Positions 1-9,349 are shown, counted from the stretch's first letter. The stretch: DNA of 35,054 nt from Puniceicoccaceae bacterium (GCA_002729725.1 PBYS01000010.1:1-35054), one strand, 5' to 3'. The notes: generated by a model from the sequence alone, not told the origin. A program made the numbers and translations.

Positions 1-2097
1 GCCTTTAGTGGCTCCGAAGGCAGTTATAAAACTGGGACTGTCAGTTTTGATGCCAGCACGGTGCAATATCGTCCGGGGAGTGGCACTGACCCTGCACTGA
101 TGAATCCATCCATCGCTTGGAATGGTATTGGCGACGAGTTGGACAGTCTCACCTTTGGTCAGACTAAGGGCTACCATTCGCTTTCGACGCCTTACGAAGC
201 AGAATCGCTGATGGTGACGGATTCAGGTGAGGGGCATGCGCTCGTGGCCGATGCTTCGGCGAATGGTGGTGAGTGGTTGCGCTTCGATGCAGACAGTGTG
301 GGCGACTATGTGGAGTTCAATCTGCTGTATTTACCGGCGGGCACCTATTCGGTCTACGTGCAAGATCAGACTGCAGGCGATCAGGGCATTTACCAATTGA
401 GCGTCGACGGTGTCGATGTCGGCCTGCCCGTGGATCAATACAGCGCCAGTGTCGCTAATGGTGAAGTCGCGATCGGAGAGCTTACTTTGGCTGCGGATAC
501 TTCAGCAGTGTTCCGTTTTACCGTGACCGGTAAGGATGCCGCGAGCAGTGATTACAAGCTGTCCATCGATACGATTCGCTTGGCACTCGTCGGCTCCATG
601 GTGGAAGAAGATACGGAATTTTACGATGTCCTTCCAGATGCAGACACTTTTGTGCACGATGATAACCCGAATACCAACTTTGGTACGGATACACGCTTGA
701 TCGTGAAAGATAGTAACCCCGGCTATGACCGTGTATCATATCTCCGATTCGCAATCCCCACCGAAGTTACAGAGTTGGCGGGCGCCAAGCTAAAACTATA
801 TGTTGAAACTATTGGAGGCGAGGGCAGTGGCGCCCGTACAATTGAAATTCGGCAGTTGGCCAACGATGTCTGGGATGAATCTACGATGACCTGGAATACC
901 CGCGAAGCTTCCAACGGCATACTCATCGCAAGTATCGACGCGGGCACTGCAGGTAGCATTTACGAGATCGATGTCAGCGATTATGTGGACCAAGAGTTGG
1001 CTGGTGATGGGACTGTTTCCTTTGTCTTGGTCCAGCCCACGGGAGCAAATCGTATGGTCATCTTTGCTAGTCGCGAGAATGTAGGCAAAGAGCCAATCCT
1101 TGAATTGGAAACACCCGTTGTGAGCTCGACGGTCTCAGACATTATTTCTGAGGCCGATACCTATGTGCGTGACGGCACTCCGACTACCAACTATGGCAGC
1201 GACCTTGGTATGGCAGTTAAAGATGCAAGTTCCGGCTATGATCGAATCGCTTATGTCCGCTTCCCGCTCTCGTCGATTTCCAGCTCGGTGCAAGGTGCGA
1301 CGCTGAAACTCCGCGTGAAAGCCATCGGCGGTGAAGGCCCCGGTGCTCGCTACGTCGAGGTGCGTCAATTGGCTGATGATGCTTGGGATGAGTCTACCAT
1401 GACATGGAACACACGCGCATCGTCCACTGGCACACTCATCGAAACGATCGACGCACGCACAGTGGGTGAGGTGCATGAGATTGATGTGAGCGCTTATGTG
1501 GCTCAAGAGGCAGCCAGTGATGGCTATGTCTCCTTTGCGCTGACGCAGCCGACCAATCATGTCATGTATGTCGTTTTCAATACGCGCGAAGAAAATGGCT
1601 ACGAGCCCACGCTCGAAGTCGAAACTTCAACTGGTGGCGCAGGTGCCATGGTTTTTGAGCCCAGTGACTTTTCGGACTATGCGGCTCAATCTGGATCGGG
1701 AGCGATGACACTCGGCAGCGGCAACACTTCGATTCAATTGACGGGCAACTACTGGCGGCGCTATGCATTTCCTTATACCGTCACCGCTGACACTGTAATC
1801 GAAGTCACTGTGGATGCTTCGGATGTCGGGGAGTTAACTAGCATCGGCTTCGATGCGGATAACGACTACACGACAGGACTCAGTCATGTGAAACTAGCTG
1901 GCAGCCAGTCTTTGGATCAATATTTTGCGCCGATCAGTCCCTTGTATACGGCGGGCTCCGGTCCCGAGACTATCATCATTCCGATCGGTTCGTATTTCAC
2001 CGGCACGATGACGCACATGACCTTCGTCGGTGACGATGACGCAGACGAAAGTATCAACGTGACCTTTTCGAATATAAAAGTCTACGAGTCGCAGTAG
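1..2097 (+). CDS. Secreted modular protein, 3' part: beta-helix tail, jelly-roll, two DNRLRE/CBM96-like modules, novel C-terminal module (partial)
   Basis: The frame is open from base 1, so the 5' end lies outside the window; the GTG at 61 is internal, not a start. The first ~60 codons end in FGQTKGYHS, matching the tails of the two beta-helix proteins at 4201-5685 and 21646-23007, so the missing part is probably a catalytic parallel beta-helix. Next comes a beta-sandwich resembling CBM6/35 jelly-rolls (nt ~214-590, pattern GEWLRF..VGDYVEF). Two tandem DNRLRE modules follow (nt ~604-1113 and ~1135-1626), each with DADT/EADTYV at the start, a Y(D)R..YLRF strand and WDESTMTWNTR. DNRLRE is related to CBM96, known to bind alginate. 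The last 150 residues (nt 1639-2094) are a module shared with the PL8-esterase at 24870. Likely a secreted glycan-degrading or glycan-binding protein; the enzyme activity cannot be assigned from this part. Confidence 0.85.
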   Translation, partial: AFSGSEGSYKTGTVSFDASTVQYRPGSGTDPALMNPSIAWNGIGDELDSLTFGQTKGYHSLSTPYEAESLMVTDSGEGHALVADASANGGEWLRFDADSVGDYVEFNLLYLPAGTYSVYVQDQTAGDQGIYQLSVDGVDVGLPVDQYSASVANGEVAIGELTLAADTSAVFRFTVTGKDAASSDYKLSIDTIRLALVGSMVEEDTEFYDVLPDADTFVHDDNPNTNFGTDTRLIVKDSNPGYDRVSYLRFAIPTEVTELAGAKLKLYVETIGGEGSGARTIEIRQLANDVWDESTMTWNTREASNGILIASIDAGTAGSIYEIDVSDYVDQELAGDGTVSFVLVQPTGANRMVIFASRENVGKEPILELETPVVSSTVSDIISEADTYVRDGTPTTNYGSDLGMAVKDASSGYDRIAYVRFPLSSISSSVQGATLKLRVKAIGGEGPGARYVEVRQLADDAWDESTMTWNTRASSTGTLIETIDARTVGEVHEIDVSAYVAQEAASDGYVSFALTQPTNHVMYVVFNTREENGYEPTLEVETSTGGAGAMVFEPSDFSDYAAQSGSGAMTLGSGNTSIQLTGNYWRRYAFPYTVTADTVIEVTVDASDVGELTSIGFDADNDYTTGLSHVKLAGSQSLDQYFAPISPLYTAGSGPETIIIPIGSYFTGTMTHMTFVGDDDADESINVTFSNIKVYESQ

Positions 2098-2137
2098 CCG
2101 CTGGCTGTGTGAACAGCCGTCGCGTCAGGACTTGAAA

Positions 2138-2172
2138 TCAAGCGCCACCGTAGCCCGGTGGCGCTTTTTGTT
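2138..2172 (+). terminator. Rho-independent terminator after the modular beta-helix gene
   Basis: A perfect 11-bp stem (arms 2140-2150 and 2156-2166) with loop TAGCC is followed by a T-rich run to 2172. It lies 43 bases after the stop at 2097. The minus-strand sulfatase converges on it from the other side; few T residues follow on that strand, so two-way use is less certain. Confidence 0.85.
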
Positions 2173-2270
2173 AGGCAACAAGAATTAGCCAGGCACTTAT
2201 CCACGCTTTGCGCGCGAATAGGCGAAGTTCTTTTCGTGGCATGTTCGCTTGAGTTATGTCGGGCACACCG

Positions 2271-2293
2271 GCCGTCGCAAGCGACGACGCCAC
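2271..2293 (+). repeat. REP-like palindrome, copy A
   Basis: The 23-nt unit reads GCC, 5-nt arm GTCGC, AA, arm GCGAC, foot GACGCCAC. It lies in the intergenic space between two convergent genes. Three other copies (14291, 28662, 28719) keep the same layout while the arms differ in complementary fashion. Confidence 0.6.
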
Positions 2294-2302
2294 AAACGAC
2301 CA

Positions 2303-3712
2303 TTAGCCGGATCCAATTTTTCCTGGAGCGTGATAGCCTGCGTTCAGGTAGTTTGGGTCGGCCATGGGGCCGTAGCCGAGTTCGCTGAGGCGCTGGCGAA
2401 ACTGCTGCATGGCTTCGCGGTATTGCGGATCTTCGGCGTAATTACAAGTTTCACCCGGATCGACTGACAGGTCGAATAAGACTTCGGGGAATTTATCGCC
2501 GTAGTATTGATACTTCAGAGCGTCTTGCTTGATCATCACGTAGTGATCGCCACGGTACACTTGGGAGACTGTCTCGTTAGACCAATCGCAAGGCCCGCCT
2601 TGGAGTAATGATACCAAGCTGCGGCTGTCGAGCCCGTCCGGTACTTCGATCTCGCAGAGTTCACAGAGAGTGGCGAAAAGGTCGCAGAGGTTGACGTTGG
2701 CGTCGATGCTTCGTCCGCCCTCGAAGCCTTTCGGCCATCGAATGATCAGCGGCACTTTTACACTGGCTTCGTAAAAGCGGGTCTTCTCCCAGATTCCGTG
2801 CTGGCCGAGCATTTCTCCGTGGTCGGAGGTGTAGATAATGATCCAGTCGTCGAGATCTTCTCCCAGCGCTTTGAGCTTATCCAATACCTCGCCGTAGTGG
2901 CAATCGACTTGGTCGATCATGCTGTAGTAGCAGGCGGTGGCTCGGCGAATGTCGGCGTCACTGACGTTCACTGGCTTATTGAGTTGGCTCAGTGAAAGTA
3001 CTGGATGGTCGCAGGGCTGTTCGGAGTAGATCGGCACTCGATCGTGATAGTATTCGAAGCGCTCAGGATCGGTGAAGTAGGGGTAGTGCGGTTGCACCAA
3101 GCTCAGTTTGAACAGCAACGGTCGATGGGATTGAGGGCGCTGGTAGAGTGGATCTTTAAAATAGCGTTCGAGGTAATGGATGCCTGCCTCCACCGCCATG
3201 CGGTCTTGAAATTGGTAGGGGCCTTCGTGATTGCAGACCGGGCGGCTTTCTTCGACTTCCCGTTGATTGGACCATTTGCCAGTTTCGGGCGCCTTTGAGT
3301 AGCGTTCGAACTCTTCGGTGATAGGATCGTCCACGTATTTGTCGTCGGTGTGAGTGTCGGCAGCGATGCGTTCGCGCCAGCCCATCATTTGATCCTGTCC
3401 CATGTGGTGAAGCTTGCCGCTGCAGCAGGTGTTATAAGCGTAGCGCGAAAACTCGCGTGCGAAGGTGCGGTAGCCTGGTTGCAGGTCCGTCCATCCTTCG
3501 CAGCCGCAGGTTTTAGGTAGCTGGCCTGAAGCGAGGCATTGGCGTGCTGGCACACAAATCGGGGCAGGGGTGTAGGCGTTGGTGAAGACCACACCAGTGC
3601 GCGCTAGCTCGTCGAGTACTGGCGTGCGCACGACCTCGTTACCAGCAAAGCCCGCTACATCAGCCCGATGCTCGTCGCTCATTAGGAAGAGAATGTTGGG
3701 GCGCTTTTTCAT
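2303..3712 (-). CDS. Type I (S1 family) sulfatase, cytoplasmic
   Basis: A 469-residue sulfatase of the formylglycine type. Residues 53-57 are CVPAR, the C-x-P-(S/A)-R motif whose Cys is converted to formylglycine. The N-terminal metal-site region is SDEHR (residues 12-16) and the distal site is SDHGE (296-300, D297/H298), followed by K310. The length is normal for the family. It begins directly with RPNILFLMSDEHR and has no signal peptide, so it should act in the cytoplasm on imported oligosaccharides. The start at 3712 is the only sensible one, since the fold starts at residue 4; no Shine-Dalgarno sequence precedes it. It stands alone, convergent with the modular protein upstream. The exact sulfate ester substrate and S1 subfamily cannot be told by eye. 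Confidence 0.92.
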   Translation of the reverse strand: MKKRPNILFLMSDEHRADVAGFAGNEVVRTPVLDELARTGVVFTNAYTPAPICVPARQCLASGQLPKTCGCEGWTDLQPGYRTFAREFSRYAYNTCCSGKLHHMGQDQMMGWRERIAADTHTDDKYVDDPITEEFERYSKAPETGKWSNQREVEESRPVCNHEGPYQFQDRMAVEAGIHYLERYFKDPLYQRPQSHRPLLFKLSLVQPHYPYFTDPERFEYYHDRVPIYSEQPCDHPVLSLSQLNKPVNVSDADIRRATACYYSMIDQVDCHYGEVLDKLKALGEDLDDWIIIYTSDHGEMLGQHGIWEKTRFYEASVKVPLIIRWPKGFEGGRSIDANVNLCDLFATLCELCEIEVPDGLDSRSLVSLLQGGPCDWSNETVSQVYRGDHYVMIKQDALKYQYYGDKFPEVLFDLSVDPGETCNYAEDPQYREAMQQFRQRLSELGYGPMADPNYLNAGYHAPGKIGSG

Positions 3713-4200
3713 TTTGGGGACTGTGGTTTGAACATGGTTTTGCCATTAAGAATAAGAGAGGTATTTTTGGCAATCAGTTCTTAAAGTATGGACACGCAAT
3801 AGACTCGCGGAGTTTTTATACAGGCTTATATTGTGAATTCGTATGTTTTTGTAAGGTCGAGACCTGAAAACTCTATGATCCCCAAGCCATCGCTCGGGCT
3901 GCCCCCTGCACTAGATTCTGTGACATGTTGATTGGTGTTGCGTGTGGAGAGCCGGCGGCGTGGCTTTGACCCAAGCTCTTATGCTGTTATGTGGGTGTAA
4001 ATATGAAAGTCTTTGTAACGTGAATGTTTTTGCTACATTTTCCCGTAGCTCGGACCCGCGGTGAATGTCTTTTGCGTAGTCGCCTTCGCCGATTCCATTG
4101 GCATGGAAATAGGCGATGCAGACATAGCGGTTGACGGTATCCAGACGGGTGAACTCAAAGCTGTTGCAATGGGAAGTAATAGTCTGGAAGTCGAATCAGT
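3713..4200. other. Intergenic region, possible gene remnant in its right part
   Basis: No intact gene. The left part (3713-4030) is AT-rich and would hold the promoter of the minus-strand sulfatase, but no convincing -35/-10 pair was found. The right part (about 4044-4193, read on the minus strand) is open without a stop for about 50 codons and reads like real protein, for example FEFTRLDTVNRYVCIAYFH followed by ANGIGEGDYAKDIHRG. It has no start codon, follows a TGA, and begins just after the stop of the beta-helix gene. It may be the end of a decayed gene; I do not recognise the family. Confidence 0.35.
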
Positions 4201-5685
4201 TTATTGCGAGAAGTCCCGGGGCAGGCGCTCGCGGTCGGCTTTAGCGATGAGTTCTGCCCAAACGGGGAGGGGGCTGGGTGTGCGCTTGGAGTGGTAGCCC
4301 TTTTCTTTGCCGTATTGCTGGCTGTCAAAAGCGCTGGCGGTGTCCGGTTCGGCCCAGGGGCGCCAGGGTTCGACAAACTGGGTGTATTGCGGGGCGTTGG
4401 TCAGGTCCGCGGTTTCGTCGTAGCGGTAGCTGCGATCCTCGCTCTCTCCGAGCAGGTCGACATTGCCGCCCGCACCACTGTAGCCGCCCATGATCGAATT
4501 CTTGCGATACTCGCTCCTCGATTTTGCCCGGGTGACGAGACTGTTTTTCAGAGTCGCCTGGTTGACGCCGCGTTGGCCGCGTTCGATCCAGATGGCGGCG
4601 CCGGTTCCCTCAGTGCCCACATGGAAGGTGCAGTGCTCCGCGTTGAGAATGTGATTGGGATCCTCTTTCTTGCCGATGAGCATGACGGTGTTGCCCCGTG
4701 TTTCGGCGGCGATGCAGTTCGTCATGGTGCCGTCGTTCCAGATCTTGAATCCATTGCCACTGCGTAGCGCATAGCAGTCTTCGAAGACCTGTTCTTCGCC
4801 TTTCATGTCGTAGGCGCCCTGTTGATTGTCGTAGGAGAGGCAGCGGCGGAAGGTGAGGTTGCGATTTCTGAACTCCACCATGAAGCCGTCGCCTTGCTCG
4901 AAATCGCCGGCCTGCGGGGTCTGTTGGCGGTTGTTGCGGGTCACGCAGTCCTCCACCAGGATATTAGTGTTATAGGGATATTGGCTGCCGCGACTGGTGT
5001 GGAAATAAAAACCAACCGGGTTCGCGCTGCGCCACCAGGATGGATCGGCTTCGTCGCCGGTGCCGCTGCAATCGGTGAAACATTTTCGAATGATGACATC
5101 ATCACAGGAATGCGCCAGATGAATGCCGTAGCGCTTGTAGCGTTCCGCTTTGCAGTTGACCACATAGAGCTGGTCGCAGTCGTAAAAGCCGAAGCCGTTC
5201 ACTGTATTATGAGTATAGACACTGTCGATGATCAGGCGGCGGTTTTCACCGTCCGTTTTCAGGCCCCAGCCGCGCCGGTGGCTCTGCAGGTTCTTGATCG
5301 TCCAGAAGGACGCGCCTTTTCTCAGCACGATATTGGCGCCGGCGTTGGTGCTCCGGCTCTTGCCCATGAAGGTGGGGCGGGGGAAGCCGGGCACGCCGCG
5401 ATCCACGCCGATGAGTTCCATCCGTGCCGTTTCCGTGCCACTGCTCTTGATTTCCAGCGTTTCAGATCCGTAATTGTTGCCCTCCAGATAGAGCGTGTCG
5501 CCCGGTTCCATGGTTGCGTTGATGACTTGTCCTATCTGAGCAAAGGCGAAGGCATTGTCCCAGCTGCTACCGTCTTCGGCACCCGCTCCTTTCAGGGCGA
5601 CATAGTAATCGGCCGCAGAGAGTGTGCTGGCGCAGAGTATTAGCAGCGTGAGGCTTATACGTACTGTTTTGGGGATGTGTCTCAT
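4201..5685 (-). CDS. Secreted right-handed parallel beta-helix protein (probable polysaccharide lyase or hydrolase)
   Basis: A 494-residue protein starting at ATG 5685. A longer open frame reaches 5742, but only the 5685 start puts a clean signal peptide first (MRHIPKTVRISLTLLILC.., cleavage near LSA-ADYY). The mature part begins with the family signature GAGAEDGSSWDNAF and GDTLYLEGNNYG, then regular short strands with C-rich turns (NCKAERY, KCFTDCSGT, EDCVTRNN) typical of a beta-helix solenoid. It is clearly paralogous to the protein at 21646-23007: both share LIGVDRG, F/YWTIKNL, the HSCD turn, a D..D/S..W..GxSDPVGF-like block and a tail with a GYxS motif. Members of such folds include PL6 lyases and other beta-helix enzymes, but the catalytic family is not certain here. 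Visibly richer in G+C than the PEP-CTERM genes around it. Confidence 0.85.
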   Translation of the reverse strand: MRHIPKTVRISLTLLILCASTLSAADYYVALKGAGAEDGSSWDNAFAFAQIGQVINATMEPGDTLYLEGNNYGSETLEIKSSGTETARMELIGVDRGVPGFPRPTFMGKSRSTNAGANIVLRKGASFWTIKNLQSHRRGWGLKTDGENRRLIIDSVYTHNTVNGFGFYDCDQLYVVNCKAERYKRYGIHLAHSCDDVIIRKCFTDCSGTGDEADPSWWRSANPVGFYFHTSRGSQYPYNTNILVEDCVTRNNRQQTPQAGDFEQGDGFMVEFRNRNLTFRRCLSYDNQQGAYDMKGEEQVFEDCYALRSGNGFKIWNDGTMTNCIAAETRGNTVMLIGKKEDPNHILNAEHCTFHVGTEGTGAAIWIERGQRGVNQATLKNSLVTRAKSRSEYRKNSIMGGYSGAGGNVDLLGESEDRSYRYDETADLTNAPQYTQFVEPWRPWAEPDTASAFDSQQYGKEKGYHSKRTPSPLPVWAELIAKADRERLPRDFSQ

Positions 5686-5820
5686 AAAAGTTGATTCGTC
5701 AACGAAGGGGGAGGAGGGAATGCATGGGCATAGAGTCCACACACACGAAACGGGGTGCGCGGTGCCGTGTGAACACTAACTCCTACTGGATTGGGTGTTA
5801 CACTATGAATATAAGATTCG

Positions 5821-5834
5821 TTTAAACTATTCAA
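5821..5834 (+). promoter_or_regulatory. Degenerate copy of the TTGAATCTATTCAA palindrome
   Basis: TTTAAACTATTCAA matches the repeated palindrome (9679, 23096) at 12 of 14 positions. It lies about 135 bases upstream of the start of the minus-strand beta-helix gene. On its own it is weak; it gains weight from the better copies elsewhere. Confidence 0.3.
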
Positions 5835-5918
5835 GTGGATCGGCCATGGTGCTCGGTCCAAAAGCTGACGCTTCTTTCGTTTCTTCGACCGGTCTTGTTG
5901 GCCGAGGGCCTCGGATCG

Positions 5919-6668
5919 CTAAGAATGACGACGGCGCGTGGCCACCGCGAGCAAGGCACCCAAGCCGAGTAGAGCGGCAAAGCTTTGCGGTTCGGGCACG
6001 TTCGTCAGTAACACATTATCCACCAAGTAATCTGCGGTCGAGCGACCACGCTCGAAGCGTAGCTCAGTCAGGTCAGTGAATGAAGACTGATAATCGGAGA
6101 TTCCACTCTGGCCGCCCACTATGGTGCTATCGGTCAGGTTGGTAACAGAAATGGAATAACTGTCTGTGATGTCGCCTGTCAGTAAAACGCGGTAGGTGTC
6201 GGACTGGTTGATGAGCTCATTCTGCGTGCTCATATTCTGCCAGGCACCATCAAAGTATTGGAGCGTGCCATCGTTCACACCGTCCCAGAGCACGCGCCAG
6301 TTGATCACGGAGCCACTGTCGTCGCGTAGGGTGAAGTTCATTTGTCGCGTGCCGTTGGAGGGATCGTTGCCGGTGCTCAGTTGCATGAAGTCGAACTGTA
6401 AGCTGAATGTGCTGGTGATTGCGCCGCTGGATGAAAAATTGTTCCGCAGAGCCGAGTTGTTGTTGCCGTTGGACGTGATGCCCAGTTGAAGAGAAGTGCT
6501 GGATCCGTTCAGGCCCGCGCCTGCTGAAAATACCGAGTCTTCGACTTTGAGCCAACCGCTGGGAGTTCCGCCCGTGTAGCTTTCAAAGTCTTCGCCAATC
6601 AAAGTGGCTGCGAATGCACTCGATGTCAGTGCCAAAGATGTGGTGATCAGCAAGGTCGTTTGTTTCAT
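5919..6668 (-). CDS. PEP-CTERM sorting-domain protein, lectin-like sandwich
   Basis: A 249-residue exported protein. The start at 6668 is chosen over 6710 because it places MKQTTLLITTSLALTSSAFA-AT as a normal signal peptide and has the purine-rich GAAAGAAACGA ahead of it. The mature domain (EDFESYTGG..PSGWLKVEDS.., FSLQFDFMQLSTGN, DYLVDNVLLTNV) looks like a concanavalin/LamG-type beta-sandwich of the kind that binds glycans. The C-terminus has VPEPQSFAALLGLGALL followed by AVATRRR, the tripartite PEP-CTERM signal read by exosortases, which cut and anchor the protein at the cell envelope. Function as a substrate-holding surface protein is inference. An inverted repeat with ATTCAA/TTGAAT arms lies just upstream. 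Confidence 0.85.
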   Translation of the reverse strand: MKQTTLLITTSLALTSSAFAATLIGEDFESYTGGTPSGWLKVEDSVFSAGAGLNGSSTSLQLGITSNGNNNSALRNNFSSSGAITSTFSLQFDFMQLSTGNDPSNGTRQMNFTLRDDSGSVINWRVLWDGVNDGTLQYFDGAWQNMSTQNELINQSDTYRVLLTGDITDSYSISVTNLTDSTIVGGQSGISDYQSSFTDLTELRFERGRSTADYLVDNVLLTNVPEPQSFAALLGLGALLAVATRRRHS

Positions 6669-6701
6669 TGAGAGTCGTTTCTTTCTAGATTGGGAATTAT
6701 A

Positions 6702-6730
6702 ATTCAACATTTAGCGGCGGAGTGTTGAAT
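6702..6730 (-). promoter_or_regulatory. 8-bp inverted repeat upstream of the PEP-CTERM gene
   Basis: ATTCAACA (6702-6709) and TGTTGAAT (6723-6730) form perfect 8-bp arms around a 13-nt spacer, 33-62 bases upstream of the start at 6668. The arms carry the same ATTCAA/TTGAAT hexamers as the palindromes at 9679 and 23096, but in everted order. Candidate operator. Confidence 0.35.
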
Positions 6731-6949
6731 AGCTTAGATGTGTCGGGCGAACTTTCGCTTGAGTCCGGAGTGACAGTTGTATCCGGTAAGATATTTATTC
6801 TAGCAATACACATTTCCTTCCGTTTAACAAGTTTCCGAAAATAAAATCCCTTCAAGTGATCCATCGGGTGCATGCCTGGCCCTTCGGCTATCGCGTGCCT
6901 GCTGGTCTAATGAGTCCGATGCCAACACGCATTCGGCATGCGGTAGCCG

Positions 6950-9349
6950 ATGCATTCTTATCCCATTATGATCCAAAAAACGATATCTGCTCTTGAGTTT
7001 ACCCCACACAATCTGGGTGGTCCCTGGGAGTGCTGGCGCTTGGCCAAGTTTACCAATCACTTTAATCTGCCCTGGTCCGAAGTCGCCTTGCCGCACTGTT
7101 GGAATGCGACGGATTGTGTCGATCCCGATGCGGTTTACCACGAAGGCGCAGGCTGGTATCGCACCCACCTGGAGCTGGATTCGCCCTACGCCAATGGCCG
7201 CGTCGGCCTGCACTTCGAGGGCACGGGGCAACGCGCCGTGGTCTATATTCATACCACGGAAGTCGGCCGCCACAGTGGCGGTTATGACGAATGGACGGTC
7301 GACATCACCGAGGCCTGCGAGGCCTATCGTGCGGAGTATGGCGACGGCCCCATCCCGCTCGCGATACGCTGTGATAATACACGCGATTTGGAGACGATTC
7401 CTTCGGACGTCAGCGACTTCAATCTCTATGGCGGCATCTACCGTCCGATGCATCTCGTCTATCGTCCCGCGGTGGACTGGGCGGATATCCGCCTTGAGCC
7501 CGTGCTCAAAGGGGAGTCGGCTGAGCTGAGTGTGCATGCGGCACTGGATAGCTTTGTGTCGGGGGAGTCAGTCGAGCTACGTCTCGAACTTTTGAATACA
7601 AAAGGCGAGGCCGTCGCGCAGCATGAAGAAGCCATCGAGATTTGGCAGGGCGAGCGTTCACTGGTCACCTGGCAGATCGAGGCGCCGGAGCTCTGGCACC
7701 CTGACCATCCCGCGCTCTATGAGCTGCGCCTGCACCTGAGCACCGCGCAGGGAGAAAGCGAGCGCCGTTTCAAGACCGCCTTCCGGAGCTTTGAATTCGT
7801 GGAGCATGGCCCTTTCAAGCTAAACGGGGAGCGCCTCTTGCTTCGTGGCACGCACCGCCATGAAGACCATGCCGGCGTCGCTCAGGCCATGACGGAGGCA
7901 CAGATCCGCGAAGAATTCCGCCTGATGAAAGAGATGGGCGTGAACTTTATCCGCTTGGGCCACTACCAGCAGTCCGAACTGGTGCTGCAGCTCTGCGATG
8001 AGCTCGGCATCCTTGTCTGGGAGGAAATTCCCTGGTGCCGTGGCGGGCTCGGGAGCGAGAGCTATCGCGAGATGTGTCGGCGCATGCTGCGCAATATGAT
8101 CCGCCAGCACCGCAACCACCCCTCCGTCATCATCTGGGGCTTGGGGAATGAGAACGACTGGCCGGCTGACTTCGAAGACTTTGATCAGGACGCCATCCGC
8201 GCCTTCATGAGCGAGCTTAATGAGCTGTCGCATGCACTCGATCCGGCCCGCAAGACCGCCATCCGCCGCTGCGCCTTCTGCGCCGACATCGTGGATGTGT
8301 ATTCACCCAGTATCTGGGCCGGCTGGTATCGCGGGCTTTACACCGAGTATAAGAAGGCCGCCCTCGATGCCATTCGCGAACACAAGCACGTGCTGCATGT
8401 GGAGTGGGGCGGGGATAACCACGCGGGACGTCATACCGAAGACAGCGCCAAGGGGCTCGAAGAGATTCAGGCCGGGCAGGGGGCCGACGAACAGGACGGC
8501 GACTACTTTCTCGAAGGTGGGCAAGCCCGCGCCAGCAAGGATACCGACTGGACCGAGACCTACTTTTGTGACCTCGTGGACTGGCACCTGAAGGAGCAGG
8601 AAACCATGCCTGAACTGACGGGCGCCGCGCAGTGGCCGTTCAAGGACTTCTCCACGCCGGTGCGTCCGGAAAACCCCGTGCCCTATATGAACCAAAAGGG
8701 CGTGTTGGAGCGGGACATGACGCCCAAGGAAGGCTATTATGTCTTCCAAAGTTATTGGGCCACGAAACCGATGGTGCACATCTACGGACATTCCTGGCCG
8801 ATCCGCTGGGGCCAGCCCGGGGAGCGCAAATACATCAAAGTCTATTCCAACTGCCCGGAGGTGGAACTCTTCCTCGATGGGAAAAGCCAGGGCCGCCGTC
8901 AGCGCGACAGCCAGAACTTTCCCGCCGCCAACCTGCGCTGGGGCGTCGATTTGCCTGAGGGCAGCTATACGCTCAAGGCGATTGGCTACGCACAGGACGG
9001 CACCGTCGAAGACGAGATCACGCAGTCCTATCAGACACAAAGCTGGGGGGCACCCGCGTCCATTCGTATCGATGGCGTGGATACCGCCGATGGCGTGGCC
9101 ACCGTGCATTGCCAGATCGTCGACGCGGCGGGCGTGCCCTGCCTCGATGCCAAGGACTTCTATCACTTCTCCCTCGCCGGGGATGGCCGCATGATCGATA
9201 ATCAGGGCTGTGCCCGCGGTAGCCGCAAAGTCGGTGCCTGCAACGGACGTGCCCAGATCTCGGTTGAACTCCGGGACGGACTCAGTGCGCTGGCCATCGC
9301 GGTGCCCGGCCTACCGACGCAGTTGCAGACCTTGCCGCAGGTGTCGTGA
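6950..9349 (+). CDS. Glycoside hydrolase family 2 enzyme, cytoplasmic
   Basis: A 799-residue GH2 protein (beta-galactosidase/beta-glucuronidase superfamily). Domains in order: galactose-binding-like N-terminal sandwich (residues ~15-170, with GWYRTHLELD and FEGTGQRAVVYI), Ig-like domain (~175-285), TIM barrel (~290-590) with ENDW acid/base motif GLGNEND (E401) and predicted nucleophile E485 in HVEWGG, then a DUF4982-like domain (~620-695, VELFLDGKSQG) and a last Ig-like domain (~700-790). No signal peptide, so it should work inside the cell on imported oligosaccharides. ATG 6968 is an equally good start (7th codon); neither has a Shine-Dalgarno sequence. Base composition is markedly more G+C-rich than the neighbouring PEP-CTERM genes. 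Substrate sugar (galactose, glucuronic acid or other) cannot be decided from these residues. Confidence 0.92.
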   Translation: MHSYPIMIQKTISALEFTPHNLGGPWECWRLAKFTNHFNLPWSEVALPHCWNATDCVDPDAVYHEGAGWYRTHLELDSPYANGRVGLHFEGTGQRAVVYIHTTEVGRHSGGYDEWTVDITEACEAYRAEYGDGPIPLAIRCDNTRDLETIPSDVSDFNLYGGIYRPMHLVYRPAVDWADIRLEPVLKGESAELSVHAALDSFVSGESVELRLELLNTKGEAVAQHEEAIEIWQGERSLVTWQIEAPELWHPDHPALYELRLHLSTAQGESERRFKTAFRSFEFVEHGPFKLNGERLLLRGTHRHEDHAGVAQAMTEAQIREEFRLMKEMGVNFIRLGHYQQSELVLQLCDELGILVWEEIPWCRGGLGSESYREMCRRMLRNMIRQHRNHPSVIIWGLGNENDWPADFEDFDQDAIRAFMSELNELSHALDPARKTAIRRCAFCADIVDVYSPSIWAGWYRGLYTEYKKAALDAIREHKHVLHVEWGGDNHAGRHTEDSAKGLEEIQAGQGADEQDGDYFLEGGQARASKDTDWTETYFCDLVDWHLKEQETMPELTGAAQWPFKDFSTPVRPENPVPYMNQKGVLERDMTPKEGYYVFQSYWATKPMVHIYGHSWPIRWGQPGERKYIKVYSNCPEVELFLDGKSQGRRQRDSQNFPAANLRWGVDLPEGSYTLKAIGYAQDGTVEDEITQSYQTQSWGAPASIRIDGVDTADGVATVHCQIVDAAGVPCLDAKDFYHFSLAGDGRMIDNQGCARGSRKVGACNGRAQISVELRDGLSALAIAVPGLPTQLQTLPQVS

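Noticed and set aside
4822..5643. Long plus-strand open frame (273 codons) across the beta-helix gene
   Set aside because: Complement of a gene with signal peptide and clear solenoid repeats; Ala/Val-rich antisense text without domains.
6824..7537. Minus-strand open frame (237 codons) at the start of the GH2 gene
   Set aside because: Overlaps the conserved N-terminal domain of GH2; shadow composition.
8303..9166. Long minus-strand open frame (287 codons) within the GH2 gene
   Set aside because: Antisense shadow of a G+C-rich gene; the plus frame has catalytic motifs and full domain order.
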